Shown here: piece by piece, positions 8,041-16,087 of the stretch
How positions within the stretch are numbered: the stretch's first letter is position 1
How the letters are laid out: every line of letters begins with the position of its first letter
Source of the DNA: Kitasatospora sp. NBC_01287
GTDB taxonomy: Bacteria; Actinomycetota; Actinomycetes; Streptomycetales; Streptomycetaceae
Assembly: GCF_026340565.1 (NCBI RefSeq)
Contig: NZ_JAPEPB010000001.1
Location: forward strand, 2,170,001-2,234,000
Length of the DNA: 64,000 bases
Direction of reading: 5' to 3'
Notes under the pieces: model-generated
Database searches by the model: none
Told to the model about the DNA's origin: nothing
Seen by the model: the letters and a program-made list of their open reading frames with translations, nothing else
Made by a program: the position numbers and the translations under genes

Positions 8041-8687
8041 GCCTGCTCCCCCTGCTGCTCGGTGGCAGCGGTGGCAGCGGTGGCAGCGGTGGCATCGATG
8101 GCAGCGGTGACCTCAGCGGCCTCCGGCAGCACATAACGCATCAGCCGCACCCCGCGGCTGTCGGCCGGCCGCTCCGCCGGCTCCCTGGTCGCATACGGCG
8201 CGAGGATGCGCTCGATCGCGTCCTCGATCTCGGCGAGTTCGTCGGCGGAGACGGTGAGCCGGGTGTTGGCCAGTCCGCCGAGCCCGCGCCACTCGGGCGT
8301 GAGGCCGGGTGCGACCTCGGTGATCCAGCGCTGCGGCAGGTCGCCGTAGCGCAGGAACATCTGCTGGGCCAGGGCCCTCGCCGCCTCCCCGCCCTCGCCG
8401 TCACCCCCCGTGTCGAACCGGAAGCCGCGGCCGACCGCCTCCCAGCGCCGCGCCCTGCGGTCGGGCCCGGGCTCCGCGTCCCGGACCAGCCCGAAGCCGG
8501 CCAAGTGCCGCAGGTGCCAACTGGTGACCGACGGGGTCGCCCCGACGTCGGGGGCCAACTCGGTCGCCGTGGAGGGGCCTTGGCGCCGGAGGTGTTCGAG
8601 GATGGCCAGCCGCACCGGATGGGCGAGGGCGCGCATGGCCTGGGGGTCGGTGAGCTCGACATCACCGAGATGGTTGCCACGAGTCAT
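8037..8687 (-). CDS. ArsR-type winged-helix transcriptional regulator
   Basis: A 216-aa protein with the winged helix at its N-terminus (PQAMRALAHPVRLAILEHL, helix-turn-helix at TATELAPDVGATPSVTSWHL) and a helical C-terminal domain ending in an Ala/Thr repeat tail. I choose ATG 8687, not the in-frame ATG 8723, because two palindromic operators lie immediately upstream of 8687. It probably represses itself and the coupled MFS gene. It has the same architecture as the regulator at 3425-4066. Confidence 0.85.
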   Translation of the reverse strand: MTRGNHLGDVELTDPQAMRALAHPVRLAILEHLRRQGPSTATELAPDVGATPSVTSWHLRHLAGFGLVRDAEPGPDRRARRWEAVGRGFRFDTGGDGEGGEAARALAQQMFLRYGDLPQRWITEVAPGLTPEWRGLGGLANTRLTVSADELAEIEDAIERILAPYATREPAERPADSRGVRLMRYVLPEAAEVTAAIDATAATAATAATEQQGEQA

Positions 8688-8689
8688 GT

Positions 8690-8735
8690 CTGAGAGTCTC
8701 CTCTCAGATATTGTGAGAGTCAAGTCTCAGATCTT
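8690..8735. promoter_or_regulatory. Two tandem palindromic operators of the ArsR/MFS operon
   Basis: CTGAGAG-TCTC-CTCTCAG (8690-8707) is a perfect 7-bp inverted repeat. A second copy (TGAGAG-TCAA-GTCTCA plus the shared CAGAT end) follows within 30 bp. Both lie directly before the ArsR start, as expected for an autorepressed operon. Confidence 0.7.
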
Positions 8736-8756
8736 CCCGGGACGCACCGCTCACCG

Positions 8757-8870
8757 CGGAGCTGTCAGCACGGAGCTGTCACTGCGGAGCTGTCAGCGCG
8801 GAGCTGTCAGCGCGAAGCTGTCACCGAGGAGCAGCGCCAGGGGCACTCACCGAGGAGCGGTCACCGAGGG
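8757..8870. repeat. 14-bp intergenic repeat
   Basis: Five clear units of GCGGAGCTGTCAGC with period about 14, then decayed copies (CGAGGAGCGGTCAC) reaching the end of the SAV_915-like gene. Sequence and period differ from the 13-bp GTCTYGNAC family. Confidence 0.8.
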
Positions 8871-9188
8871 GTCGAGCGCCAGCGGGGCGGGGGAAGCGGG
8901 AGCCACTGCGGACGGGAGCGGAGCCGGTGGGGCGACCAGCCTGGGGTCCAGCAGCAGGATGCGCACACCGAGCGGCTCGATCAGCTCGCGCAGGGCCTGC
9001 TCGGTCAGCTCGGCCGAGGCCTGGTCCGCGCCGAGAAGGGCGTGCAGGGCACCGGACGAGCTGAAGGCGACGGCGCAGCGGCTCCCGTCGCGCTGCCGGA
9101 ACAGGCGCAGCAGCTGGACGGCGCCGGTGGAGCGGACCGGGACGTGGCGGACGGCGAGGTCCTGCGGGATGCGGGATGCGGTGGTCAC
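8847..9188 (-). CDS. SAV_915-like (SseB-type) small protein
   Basis: The 113-aa protein shows the pattern I associate with Streptomyces SAV_915-family proteins: a short beta segment with FRQRDGSRCAVAFSS, then LTEQALRELIEPLGV and ILLLDPRLVAP. No membrane segment is seen. The C-terminus is an Ala/Pro-rich tail that runs into the 14-bp repeats. The gene follows the 110-aa gene by 17 bp on the same strand and is probably cotranscribed. The function is unknown. Confidence 0.6.
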   Translation of the reverse strand: MTTASRIPQDLAVRHVPVRSTGAVQLLRLFRQRDGSRCAVAFSSSGALHALLGADQASAELTEQALRELIEPLGVRILLLDPRLVAPPAPLPSAVAPASPAPLALDPSVTAPR

Positions 9189-9205
9189 TGGTGCCTCCGA
9201 CGGTC

Positions 9206-9538
9206 TCAGTCGAGGTACTGCATCGCGAAGCGGCAGTGCGCGGGGGCCGTACGGTCCCGTTCGGCCGCCAGGGCGGCCCGCTCGGCTGCCAGGGCGGCCC
9301 GCTCGGCGCCGCGCGTGGCGGCCGGAGCGGCGGCCGGAGCGGCGGCCGAAGTGGCGGCCGGTTCAGCGATCGGCTCGGTGGCCCACTCGGTGGCCCACTC
9401 AGCGGCCCGCTCGGCGGCCGGCGAGGGCCGCGTCCCGCGGTGCGTGAGCAGCCCCGCGGCCAACGGTACGGACGGCGGACGGTCGGCGGGGTCGGCCGGG
9501 CGGAGCCGGAGTGGGTCGGTGACCTGCGTGGTGCTCAT
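9206..9538 (-). CDS. Small Ala-rich protein of unknown function
   Basis: 110 aa. A Pro-rich N-terminus (to about residue 40) is followed by an Ala/Glu/Arg repeat region (AEWATEWATEP, AALAAERAALAAER) and a short distinctive C-terminus ending HCRFAMQYLD. SD GGAAGGA precedes ATG 9538. The leader and first ~25 codons resemble those of the lysA gene at 32.5 kb (TQV... and PVD/PAD-RPP motifs), so expression may be shared. A small protein with a repeat body and a fixed tail could be a peptide precursor, but nothing here proves that. Confidence 0.55.
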   Translation of the reverse strand: MSTTQVTDPLRLRPADPADRPPSVPLAAGLLTHRGTRPSPAAERAAEWATEWATEPIAEPAATSAAAPAAAPAATRGAERAALAAERAALAAERDRTAPAHCRFAMQYLD

Positions 9539-9675
9539 GGTGGTTCGCTTCCTTCCGGGGGCGGCAGCGGCGGCGGTTCCGTGCGCAGCTCCAGTGCAGC
9601 CCCATCACAGCGCTGTCGCACCCGGCCTTGACGCGCGGACTACGCGCGGGGCCCCCTCCTTGACGCCACCTTGAT
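9536..9675 (-). promoter_or_regulatory. Upstream cassette with GTCAAGG heptamers (copy A)
   Basis: Read on the minus strand, ATCAAGG and GTCAAGG lie 11 bp apart (9669-9675 and 9658-9664). A third GTCAAGG follows 32 bp on (9626-9632), then a CCACTGGAG-like element and the SD. The cassette at 32571-32713 has the same motifs at the same spacings. Heptamers with 11-bp period are the binding layout of SARP activators; which activator is unknown. Confidence 0.65.
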
Positions 9676-9705
9676 ATCGGCCTCCCCCGATCGGGCCAAT
9701 ACGAC

Positions 9706-9740
9706 GGTGGAGGGCGGCCACCAGCACGCCGCCCTCCACC
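9706..9740 (-). terminator. Terminator of the zinc ABC operon
   Basis: GGTGGAGGGCGG (9706-9717) pairs perfectly with CCGCCCTCCACC (9729-9740) across an 11-nt loop, about 105 bp downstream of the last permease stop on the minus strand. The remaining bases to 9844 are a C-rich low-complexity stretch. Confidence 0.75.
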
Positions 9741-9844
9741 CGCACCCGCCCGCACGCCCGCCCCGCAACCCGCCCGCCCCGCACCCGCCGGCCCCGCAAC
9801 CCGCCAGCGCGCCGGCGCGCCGTCACATCGTCATCACACCACCG

Positions 9845-10687
9845 TCATGCCGTCGCCAGCCGCCCGCTGCCGCTCCCGGGCCGGACCAGGAAGGTCGCCG
9901 CGTACACCGCGGTGGCCGTGGCCATGATGGCGAAGCTCGGCGGCAGCTGCTGGAACCGCGCGCTGAGCAGCAGGCCGCCCCACATCTCGGCGACCGCCAG
10001 GCCCGCGGAGAGCGCCAGCGCGCGGAACGGACGGTCCGTCAGCCGGATCGCCGCACCGGCGGGCGCCGCCAGCAGGCCGAGCAGCAGCAGCGAGCCGACC
10101 GCCTGGGTGGCCTCCGCCGCGCAGCCGCCGACCAGCACCAGGAAGCCGAAGCCGAGCAGCCGCACCGGCACCCCGCGCGCCGCCGCGACGGCCTCGTCGA
10201 GCGTGGCGAAGAGCAGCGGACGGCCGATCAGCAGGACCAGCAGGCAGATCGCGCCGGCGATGACGACCGCCAGCGTGGTCTGCGAGCCGTCCAGTCCGAA
10301 GATCGAGCCGAAGAGCACGCTGGTGCCGGCGCCGCCCTGGCCCGAGCCGCTGCGCGAAGTGGTGTAGACGGTGAGGAAGAACGCGCCGAGGCCCAGGATC
10401 CAGGCGAAGACGCTGCCGATCACCACGTCGTCGGGCCGCCCGCGCCGGCCGAGGCCGCCGAGCAGCAGGCCCACGCCGATGGTCGCGGCGAACAGGCCCA
10501 GGCGCAGGTCGTAGCCGCCCGCCAGGGCCGCCATCGCGCCGGTGAACGCGACGTGGCTGAGCGCGTCCCCGGTGAACAGCTGGGCCCGCAGCACCAGGAA
10601 GTAGCCGACCAGGCCGCAGGCCAGCGCGATGAAGGTACCGGCCAGCAGGGCGTGCTGGAAGAAGGCCTGGGAGAGCACCGTACTCAT
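9845..10687 (-). CDS. Metal ABC transporter permease (ZnuB/TroD-like), second subunit
   Basis: A 280-aa ABC-3 family permease with about 8 hydrophobic helices. Family landmarks include the GDALSHVAFTG segment near residue 45 and the conserved ARGVPVRLLGF helix start. It is the last gene of a four-gene operon and overlaps the preceding permease by 4 bp (ATGA). Two different permeases in one operon imply a heterodimeric channel, as in TroCD/MntCD. Zur-box-like sites upstream point to zinc. Confidence 0.9.
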   Translation of the reverse strand: MSTVLSQAFFQHALLAGTFIALACGLVGYFLVLRAQLFTGDALSHVAFTGAMAALAGGYDLRLGLFAATIGVGLLLGGLGRRGRPDDVVIGSVFAWILGLGAFFLTVYTTSRSGSGQGGAGTSVLFGSIFGLDGSQTTLAVVIAGAICLLVLLIGRPLLFATLDEAVAAARGVPVRLLGFGFLVLVGGCAAEATQAVGSLLLLGLLAAPAGAAIRLTDRPFRALALSAGLAVAEMWGGLLLSARFQQLPPSFAIMATATAVYAATFLVRPGSGSGRLATA

Positions 10688-11580
10688 GCCGCGGCCCCGA
10701 TCAGCAGCGGGGTCCGCGACCGGCCCAGTGCCTCGCGCGCCAGGCGCAGCAGCTGCGCCAGCACGTAGCCGGCGAAGGCGAAACCGGTCACGAAGAAGCC
10801 CAGCGGATAGGGCTGGTAGTACGCGGCGACCAGGCCCGCCCAGCAGGCGCCCAGGCCGAGCAGCACCGCGAGCAGCAGGCTGAGCCCCGGGCGGGCGGTC
10901 AGCTGCGCGGCGGTGGCCGCGGGGATCACCATCAGCGCGAAGACCAGCAGCGTGCCGGTGATCTGGCTGGCCTCGGCGGTGGCCGCGCCCAGCAGCACCA
11001 GGAAGACGGTGGCGAGCGCCCGGACCGGCACTCCGCGCCCGGCCGCCACCTGCGGGTCGACCGAGGCGAAGAGCAGCGGGCGGCCGATCACCGCGAGCAG
11101 GGCGAGCACCACGGCGGCGACGATGGCCAGTACCGTCACCTGGCCGGTGGTGATGCCCAGGAAGCTGCCGAAGAGCAGCGCGGTCGGCCCGTCCAGCAGG
11201 CCCTTGTAGAGGCTGATGAAGAGGAACCCGCAGGCCAGCGCGAAGGCTTGGACGGTCCCCGTGACGGCGGACTCCTCCGCGCCGTCGCCCTGGCCCCGGC
11301 GGCCGAGCGCGGCGATCACCAGCGCGGCCGCCACGCAGAAGCCGAAGTAGCCGAGCGAGGTGCTGAATCCGGCGAGCACCGCCAGCGAGGCCCCCGGGAA
11401 GGCGGCCACCGAGAGGGTGTGCCCGGCGAAGGTCTGGCGGCGCAGCACCATGAACCAGCCGACCACCGCGCAGACCAGCGAGACGACCAGGCCGGCCCGG
11501 AAGGCGTTGACCATGAAGGCGTAGGACCACATGTCCTGGAAGTCCGCGACCAGGTTCCAGGAGAAGGCGGGTGACGTCAC
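10684..11580 (-). CDS. Metal ABC transporter permease (ZnuB/TroC-like), first subunit
   Basis: A 298-aa ABC-3 permease with the family landmarks VLRRQTFAGHTLSVAAFPG and GRGVPVRALATV. The GTG at 11580, one base after the ATPase stop, gives the usual N-terminus (TSPAFSWNLVADFQDMWSY). An in-frame ATG at 11664 would add 28 residues encoded by the His-repeat end of the ATPase gene and is less likely. It pairs with the next permease (4-bp overlap). Confidence 0.88.
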   Translation of the reverse strand: MTSPAFSWNLVADFQDMWSYAFMVNAFRAGLVVSLVCAVVGWFMVLRRQTFAGHTLSVAAFPGASLAVLAGFSTSLGYFGFCVAAALVIAALGRRGQGDGAEESAVTGTVQAFALACGFLFISLYKGLLDGPTALLFGSFLGITTGQVTVLAIVAAVVLALLAVIGRPLLFASVDPQVAAGRGVPVRALATVFLVLLGAATAEASQITGTLLVFALMVIPAATAAQLTARPGLSLLLAVLLGLGACWAGLVAAYYQPYPLGFFVTGFAFAGYVLAQLLRLAREALGRSRTPLLIGAAA

Positions 11581-11581
11581 G

Positions 11582-12697
11582 TCAGCTGCGAGCGACACGG
11601 TCGTCACCCCCGCCCTGCTGATCAGCGCCCTGATCAGCATGCCGGTCGGTGTGCCGGTCGGCATGCCGGTCGGTGTGCCGGGCCTGGGCCTCGGGCTGGC
11701 CGACCACCACCAGGCGTCCGCTGCTGGTGCGCAGCACCTCGACCGGCGTGCCGTACAGGCGGGTCAGCGTCTCGGAGGTGATCACCTCGGCCGGCGGGCC
11801 GGCCATCGCGCCGCCCTGGGCGAGGTAGACCACCCGGTCGAGGTGGTGCAGGATCGGGTTCACGTCGTGCGCGACCATCACCACCGACACCCCCTCCTGG
11901 TGGCAGATCCGGCCGAGCAGCGCGGCGATCGCGCTCTGGTTGGGCAGGTCCAGGCTGTCCAGCGGCTCGTCGAGCAGCAGCACCGAGGGCCGGCGCACCA
12001 GGGCCTGCGCGATCAGCAGCCGCTGCTGTTCACCGCCCGAGCACTGGCCGATCGGCCGGTGCGCGTAGCCGGCGGCGCCGACCAACTCGATCACCTCGGC
12101 CACCCGCTCCCGGGCCGCGCGCCGCTTGGCACCGCCCAGGAACGGGACGGGGACCCCCCACTGGTCCCCGTCCAGCCCCAGGCGCACCACGTCGATCCCG
12201 CGGATCCGCACACCGGCGTCGAAGTTGCGGCGCTGCGGCAGGTAGCCGACGCCGCCGCCCTCGACCGTCGAGCGGCGCGCGCCGCGCCGGGCACCGGGCG
12301 GGCCGCCGAGCACGGTGACCTGGCCGGCCGCCACCGGGAGCACCCCGAGCAGCACCTTCACCAATGTCGACTTGCCGACCCCGTTGGGGCCCAGTACCGC
12401 CGTGAACTCCCCTGCCCCGACGGTCAGGTCGACCCCCGACCAGAGGGTGCGCCCGCCCACCCGCACGGCCGCGCCGCGCAGCGTCAGCACCGGCTCGGCG
12501 GTGACCGGGGCGGTGGCCTCCGCGGTGACCTCCGCGGTGGCCTCGGCGGCAGCCGGGTCGGCGGCGGGCAGCCGCCGTTGCTGCTGACCGGGCAGCGGGA
12601 GGGCGCCAGTGGTGCCGGTGGTACCGGTCGTCCCGGTCGTCCCGGTCGTCCCGGTCGTCCCGGTCGTGCCGGTCGTCTCCGCAGGCTGGATGCTCAT
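11582..12697 (-). CDS. Zinc-type metal ABC transporter ATPase
   Basis: A 371-aa ABC ATPase: Walker A GPNGVGKST, signature CSGGEQQR, Walker B VLLLDEP, D-loop LDSLD and H-loop VAHD. The core begins near residue 69. The N-terminal extension contains seven or so Thr-Thr-Gly repeats plus an Ala/Glu/Thr tract. The C-terminus carries RHTDRHADRHTDRHAD, a His-rich repeat that may bind metal. Overlaps: its ATG overlaps the SBP stop, and the permease starts 1 bp after its stop. It powers import by the two downstream permeases. Confidence 0.92.
   Translation of the reverse strand: MSIQPAETTGTTGTTGTTGTTGTTGTTGTTGALPLPGQQQRRLPAADPAAAEATAEVTAEATAPVTAEPVLTLRGAAVRVGGRTLWSGVDLTVGAGEFTAVLGPNGVGKSTLVKVLLGVLPVAAGQVTVLGGPPGARRGARRSTVEGGGVGYLPQRRNFDAGVRIRGIDVVRLGLDGDQWGVPVPFLGGAKRRAARERVAEVIELVGAAGYAHRPIGQCSGGEQQRLLIAQALVRRPSVLLLDEPLDSLDLPNQSAIAALLGRICHQEGVSVVMVAHDVNPILHHLDRVVYLAQGGAMAGPPAEVITSETLTRLYGTPVEVLRTSSGRLVVVGQPEAQARHTDRHADRHTDRHADQGADQQGGGDDRVARS
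12610..12680. repeat. 9-bp coding repeat (Thr-Thr-Gly tract)
   Basis: GGTCGTCCC-type 9-bp units repeat about seven times near the 5' end of the ATPase gene and encode Thr-Thr-Gly on the minus strand. A closely similar GTCGTGCCG array lies at about 51420-51460 between genes. Confidence 0.85.
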
Positions 12698-13656
12698 GCG
12701 CCCACCACCTGCTTCAGCGCGTTCTCGATGCCCTGCAACTCCTGGACCTGCCAGTCCTGGAACGTGTCACCGGCCGGCGCCAGGGTCTCGGTGACCTGGG
12801 CGACGGGTATGCCCTGCGCCTTGGCCGCGTTCACCTGGGCCATCACATCGGGGTCGGAGTTCTGCGTGTTGAAGACGTAGACCTTGATCTGCCTGGTGGC
12901 GATCTGCCGGTCGATCGTCGCCTTGTCGGCGGCGGTCGGGTCGTTGCCCTCGCTCATCGCGTCCAGGAAGCTCTCCGGCGTCAGCAGCTTCAGGCCCAGG
13001 GACTCCGCCAGCGGCGTCACGATGGACTCCGAGGCGCCGATCGGGGTGCCGGCGTAGGTCGCCTTGATCCCGCTCTCCAACTGGTCGTACGGGCCCAGCG
13101 CCTGGGTCAGGAAGCTCTGCCGCTGGGCGTCGAAGTAGGCCGCGTCGGCGGGGTCGAGCTTCTGGTAGTCGGCGGTGATCCGGTCGACCACCTGGTGCAC
13201 GCTGTCCGCCGAGTACCACTGGTGCGGGTTGTCGCCCTCCTTCTTGCCCAGCAGCGTGCCGACCTTCAGCACGGTGCGGTGCGGCTCCGGGGTGGCGGCG
13301 AGCAGCTTGTCCGACCAGGTGTCGTAGCCGATGCCGTTGGTGACCACGTAGTCCGCCGACTCCACGGCTCGGCCGTCGGCCGTGGTGGGCTCGTAGGAGT
13401 GCGGGTCGGTGTTCGGGTTGGTGATCAGGCTCTGCACCTTGACATGGCTGCCGCCGAGCTGGGTGGCGATGCTGCCCCAGAAGTTCTCCGCGGCCACCAC
13501 CCGGATCGGACGGGAGCCGTCGGCCGCCGAGGTGGCGGCCCGGGAGGCCGTCGAGCACGCGCTGGTGCCGGCGAGCACGGCGACGGCGAGCACGCCGAGG
13601 GCCGTGGTGGTGATGCGGCGGTGACCGTGACCGACGCCGGACCTGGCGTTGTGCAT
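12694..13656 (-). CDS. Metal ABC transporter substrate-binding lipoprotein (ZnuA/TroA-like)
   Basis: A 320-aa cluster A-I solute-binding protein. A signal peptide ends in a lipobox-like segment GTSAC (Cys about 34). Metal ligands fit the ZnuA fold: His in DPHSYEP (about residue 86) and His in NPHQWY, then a Glu-containing ASES loop and a C-terminal Asp. The usual His-rich loop of ZnuA is missing; the ATPase tail carries His repeats instead. ATG 13656 has an AGGGGAGAG Shine-Dalgarno 7 bp away; an in-frame ATG at 13692 lacks one. First gene of the operon, preceded by two Zur-box-like palindromes. Confidence 0.92.
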   Translation of the reverse strand: MHNARSGVGHGHRRITTTALGVLAVAVLAGTSACSTASRAATSAADGSRPIRVVAAENFWGSIATQLGGSHVKVQSLITNPNTDPHSYEPTTADGRAVESADYVVTNGIGYDTWSDKLLAATPEPHRTVLKVGTLLGKKEGDNPHQWYSADSVHQVVDRITADYQKLDPADAAYFDAQRQSFLTQALGPYDQLESGIKATYAGTPIGASESIVTPLAESLGLKLLTPESFLDAMSEGNDPTAADKATIDRQIATRQIKVYVFNTQNSDPDVMAQVNAAKAQGIPVAQVTETLAPAGDTFQDWQVQELQGIENALKQVVGA

Positions 13657-13728
13657 GGAGCGACTCTCCCCTGGCCTGCGGATCCCGGTCACGGGATCCG
13701 GTTCTCACTGGACACGGCAGAGCCTAGT

Positions 13729-13743
13729 TAGAAATGGTTTTCA
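13729..13743. promoter_or_regulatory. Zur-box-like palindrome 1
   Basis: On the minus strand TGAAAAC-C-ATTTCTA, a 7-1-7 arrangement matching the actinomycete Zur box pattern (TGAAAATnATTTTCA type). It lies 73 bp before the binding-protein start, in the expected promoter region. Confidence 0.7.
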
Positions 13744-13767
13744 CATCCAGCCAGCGGACAGTCGAGC

Positions 13768-13782
13768 TGATAATCATTACCA
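13768..13782. promoter_or_regulatory. Zur-box-like palindrome 2
   Basis: TGATAAT-C-ATTACCA is a 7-1-7 palindrome with a single mismatched pair, 39 bp from the first site. A pair of such sites suggests zinc-dependent repression of the operon. This AT-rich island is unusual for the window. Confidence 0.7.
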
Positions 13783-13839
13783 ATTCTTGACCGCAGCGCC
13801 CACCCCCGGTGGCGCCCGCGACCGCGGGAGCAACTCCTG

Positions 13840-14730
13840 TCAGCGCAGTGTCACTTCTTGACCGCGGAGCGCGAGCAGCGCGCGCAGCGGCGCGACCGGC
13901 GCCGGGTCGGTGCGCCAGACCAGGGCCTTGGCGTAGTGGACCCGGGGGCGCAGTGGCAGCAGCACGAGACGGTCGTCGTCCCTGAGCGCCCGGTCCGTCC
14001 CGGCCGAGAGCGCGGTGCCGATGCCCGCCAGCACCAGGGCGGCCTGCAGCGCCACGTCGTTGGTCTCGGTCAACGGCCGGAACTCGGCCCCGGCCGCACG
14101 GAAGGCGCTCTCCAGGTGCGGCCGCAGCCCGCTGTCCGGGGCATAGGTGATCAGCGGCACCCCGTCGAGCTCGGTCAGCGGCAGTTCCGCATGCCCCGCC
14201 GGCACCTCGGCGGCCGGACGGACGGCGACCACCTCGTCGCGGAGCAGCACCTCGGCCCGGAGCGCGGGCTCCAGCGGCTCCCGGGGCAGCGCCACCACGG
14301 CCGCGTCGAGGGTGCCCTGACGGACCCGGCCGATCAGCTCCGCACTGGTACCGCCGATCAGCCGCACCCCGACGCCCGGGTGATGACGGTGGAACGCGCC
14401 CAGCACGGAAGGCAGTTCGGTGTGCTCCACGCCGTCCACCGCACCCAGTGCCAGGGTGCCGGTCAGCAGCCCCGACCGCGCGGCGAACTCCGCCCGCACC
14501 GCCGAGGCGTCGGCCAACATCCGCCGGGCGTAGGGCAGCAGCGCCTCGCCCGCCGGGTTCAACCGGACCCGGCGCGAGCTGCGCTCGAACAGCGGCTCAC
14601 CCAACTCCCGCTCCAGCGAGCGGATCTGCTGGCTGATCGCCGGCTGCGCGAGGTGGAAGCGGGCGGCCGCCCGGGTGAACGAGGCCTCCTCGGCGACCGC
14701 GACGAAGTACTCCAGGGTCCGCAGCTCCAT
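13840..14730 (-). CDS. LysR-family transcriptional regulator
   Basis: A 296-aa LysR protein with the N-terminal HTH (ELRTLEYFVAVAEEASFTRAAARFHLAQPAISQQIR..., HTH about residues 18-37) and the effector-binding domain beyond residue 90. ATG 14730 places the canonical MELRTLEYF at the N-terminus; upstream in-frame starts would cover the operator. It diverges from an MFS transporter gene that it probably controls. The ligand is unknown. Confidence 0.92.
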   Translation of the reverse strand: MELRTLEYFVAVAEEASFTRAAARFHLAQPAISQQIRSLERELGEPLFERSSRRVRLNPAGEALLPYARRMLADASAVRAEFAARSGLLTGTLALGAVDGVEHTELPSVLGAFHRHHPGVGVRLIGGTSAELIGRVRQGTLDAAVVALPREPLEPALRAEVLLRDEVVAVRPAAEVPAGHAELPLTELDGVPLITYAPDSGLRPHLESAFRAAGAEFRPLTETNDVALQAALVLAGIGTALSAGTDRALRDDDRLVLLPLRPRVHYAKALVWRTDPAPVAPLRALLALRGQEVTLR

Positions 14731-14749
14731 GCCATGACCTCGCTCTGGC

Positions 14750-14807
14750 TTATCGATGGAATAAGAACTGTGTCTTTGATTTATCAATGGAACGGTACCA
14801 ACCTGGT
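14750..14807. promoter_or_regulatory. LysR-type intergenic operator region
   Basis: TTAT-CGATGGA-ATAA (14750-14764) has T-N11-A LysR-motif geometry and is followed by the half-repeat TTATCAATGG (14781-14790). A 7-bp inverted repeat, ATGGAAC/GTTCCAT, spans the MFS start codon. These AT-rich bases lie between the divergent regulator and transporter. Confidence 0.6.
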
Positions 14808-14810
14808 TCC

Positions 14811-16061
14811 ATGACCACGCAGGCCCGTACCGCCGCCGGCACCGCCACCCACTCCCCGACCCACGCCCCGGCCCACTCCCCCGGCCACTCCTCGCTCCAC
14901 GCCGCCACCCCGGACACTGTCCTGACGTCCCGTCAACTGACCCTGATGGCAGTGGCGGCCGGGGTCAGCGTCGCCAACGTCTACTACCTGCAGCCGCTGC
15001 TGCGCCCGCTCGCCGCCGACTTCGCGGTGAGCCCGGCGGCGGCCGGCCTGCTGCCCACCCTCACGATGGTCGGGTACGCGCTGGGACTGCTGCTGATCGT
15101 CCCCGCCGCCGACCGGGTGGGCGTGCGGCGACTGGGCGGCCGGCTCAACGCCGTCCGGACCGCCGCGCTCGTGGTGCTGGCCGCCGCACCCGGCTACCCG
15201 GTCTTCGCCGCCGCCTCGGTCGTGCTCGGCGCCGCCAGTGTGCTCGCCCAGATCCTGCTGCCGGCCGCCGTGACGCTCTCCGCCCCCGCCGCGACCGGGC
15301 GGGTCACCGCCCGGATCACGGCGGGCCTGTTCGGCGGCATCGTCGGCGCCCGGGTGCTCTCCGGCGCGGTCGCCGGGCCGCTCGGCTGGCGGGCCGTCTA
15401 CGTCATCTCGGCGCTGCTGACCGTGCTGCTGCACCTGGCGCTGCGCGGCCTGCCCGAACCGGCGGCGCGGACCGCCCTGCCCTACCGGAAGTTGATCGGC
15501 TCACTCGGTCCGCTCTGGCGCCAGGACCGGGCGCTGCGCCGGGCCGTCACGATCGCGGCCCTCGGCTTCGCGGCGTTCAACCTCTTCTGGACCGCCGTCA
15601 CCCTCTATGTCACCGGCGCCCCGCACCGCTGGAGCCCGGCGGCCGCCGGGCTGCTCGGACTGGTCGGGATCGCGGGCACCGCCACCGTGCTGCTCGTCGG
15701 CCGCCGGCTGGACCAGGGCCGGGGCCGGGCGCTGACCATGGGCGCGGCGGCGGCGATGACCCTGGCGCTGCTCGCGGCCGGCTCGGCCGGCGCCGCCACC
15801 CCGGTCCTGCTCGGTGCGGCCCTGCTGCTGGACTCCGGCGCCCGGGTCAGCAACCTGGCCAACCAGAGCAGCGCGCTGAGCGGCCACCCCGAGGCCCGGG
15901 CCCGCCTCAACACCCTCTACATGACCGGCTACTTCACCGCCGGCACGGCCGGCTCGGCGGCCGGCGCCCTGCTGCTCACCCACGGCGGCTGGCCGGCCGC
16001 CTGCGCTCTGGGAGCGCTGCTCAGCGCGTCGGCGGGTCTGCTGGCCGCCCGGCGGCCGTGA
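14811..16061 (+). CDS. MFS transporter
   Basis: A 416-aa major facilitator: after a His/Pro/Ser-rich N-terminus (HSPTHAPAHSPGHSS), helix 1 starts at LTLMAVAAGVSVANVYYLQPLL, a signature of the arabinose-efflux/YnfM-like MFS subgroup. About 12 hydrophobic segments are present. ATG 14811 lacks a good SD; an in-frame ATG at 14787 is an alternative. It is divergent from the LysR gene and is probably an exporter of unknown substrate. Confidence 0.88.
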   Translation: MTTQARTAAGTATHSPTHAPAHSPGHSSLHAATPDTVLTSRQLTLMAVAAGVSVANVYYLQPLLRPLAADFAVSPAAAGLLPTLTMVGYALGLLLIVPAADRVGVRRLGGRLNAVRTAALVVLAAAPGYPVFAAASVVLGAASVLAQILLPAAVTLSAPAATGRVTARITAGLFGGIVGARVLSGAVAGPLGWRAVYVISALLTVLLHLALRGLPEPAARTALPYRKLIGSLGPLWRQDRALRRAVTIAALGFAAFNLFWTAVTLYVTGAPHRWSPAAAGLLGLVGIAGTATVLLVGRRLDQGRGRALTMGAAAAMTLALLAAGSAGAATPVLLGAALLLDSGARVSNLANQSSALSGHPEARARLNTLYMTGYFTAGTAGSAAGALLLTHGGWPAACALGALLSASAGLLAARRP

Positions 16062-16087
16062 AGGGGTAGTACATCGCAACGGCGGCG

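Noticed and set aside
9206..9538. RiPP precursor belonging to the 52-64 kb cluster
   Set aside because: It has one Cys near the C-terminus and an Ala/Glu/Arg repeat body, is 43 kb away, and has no modification genes nearby. It is kept only as a small protein of unknown function.
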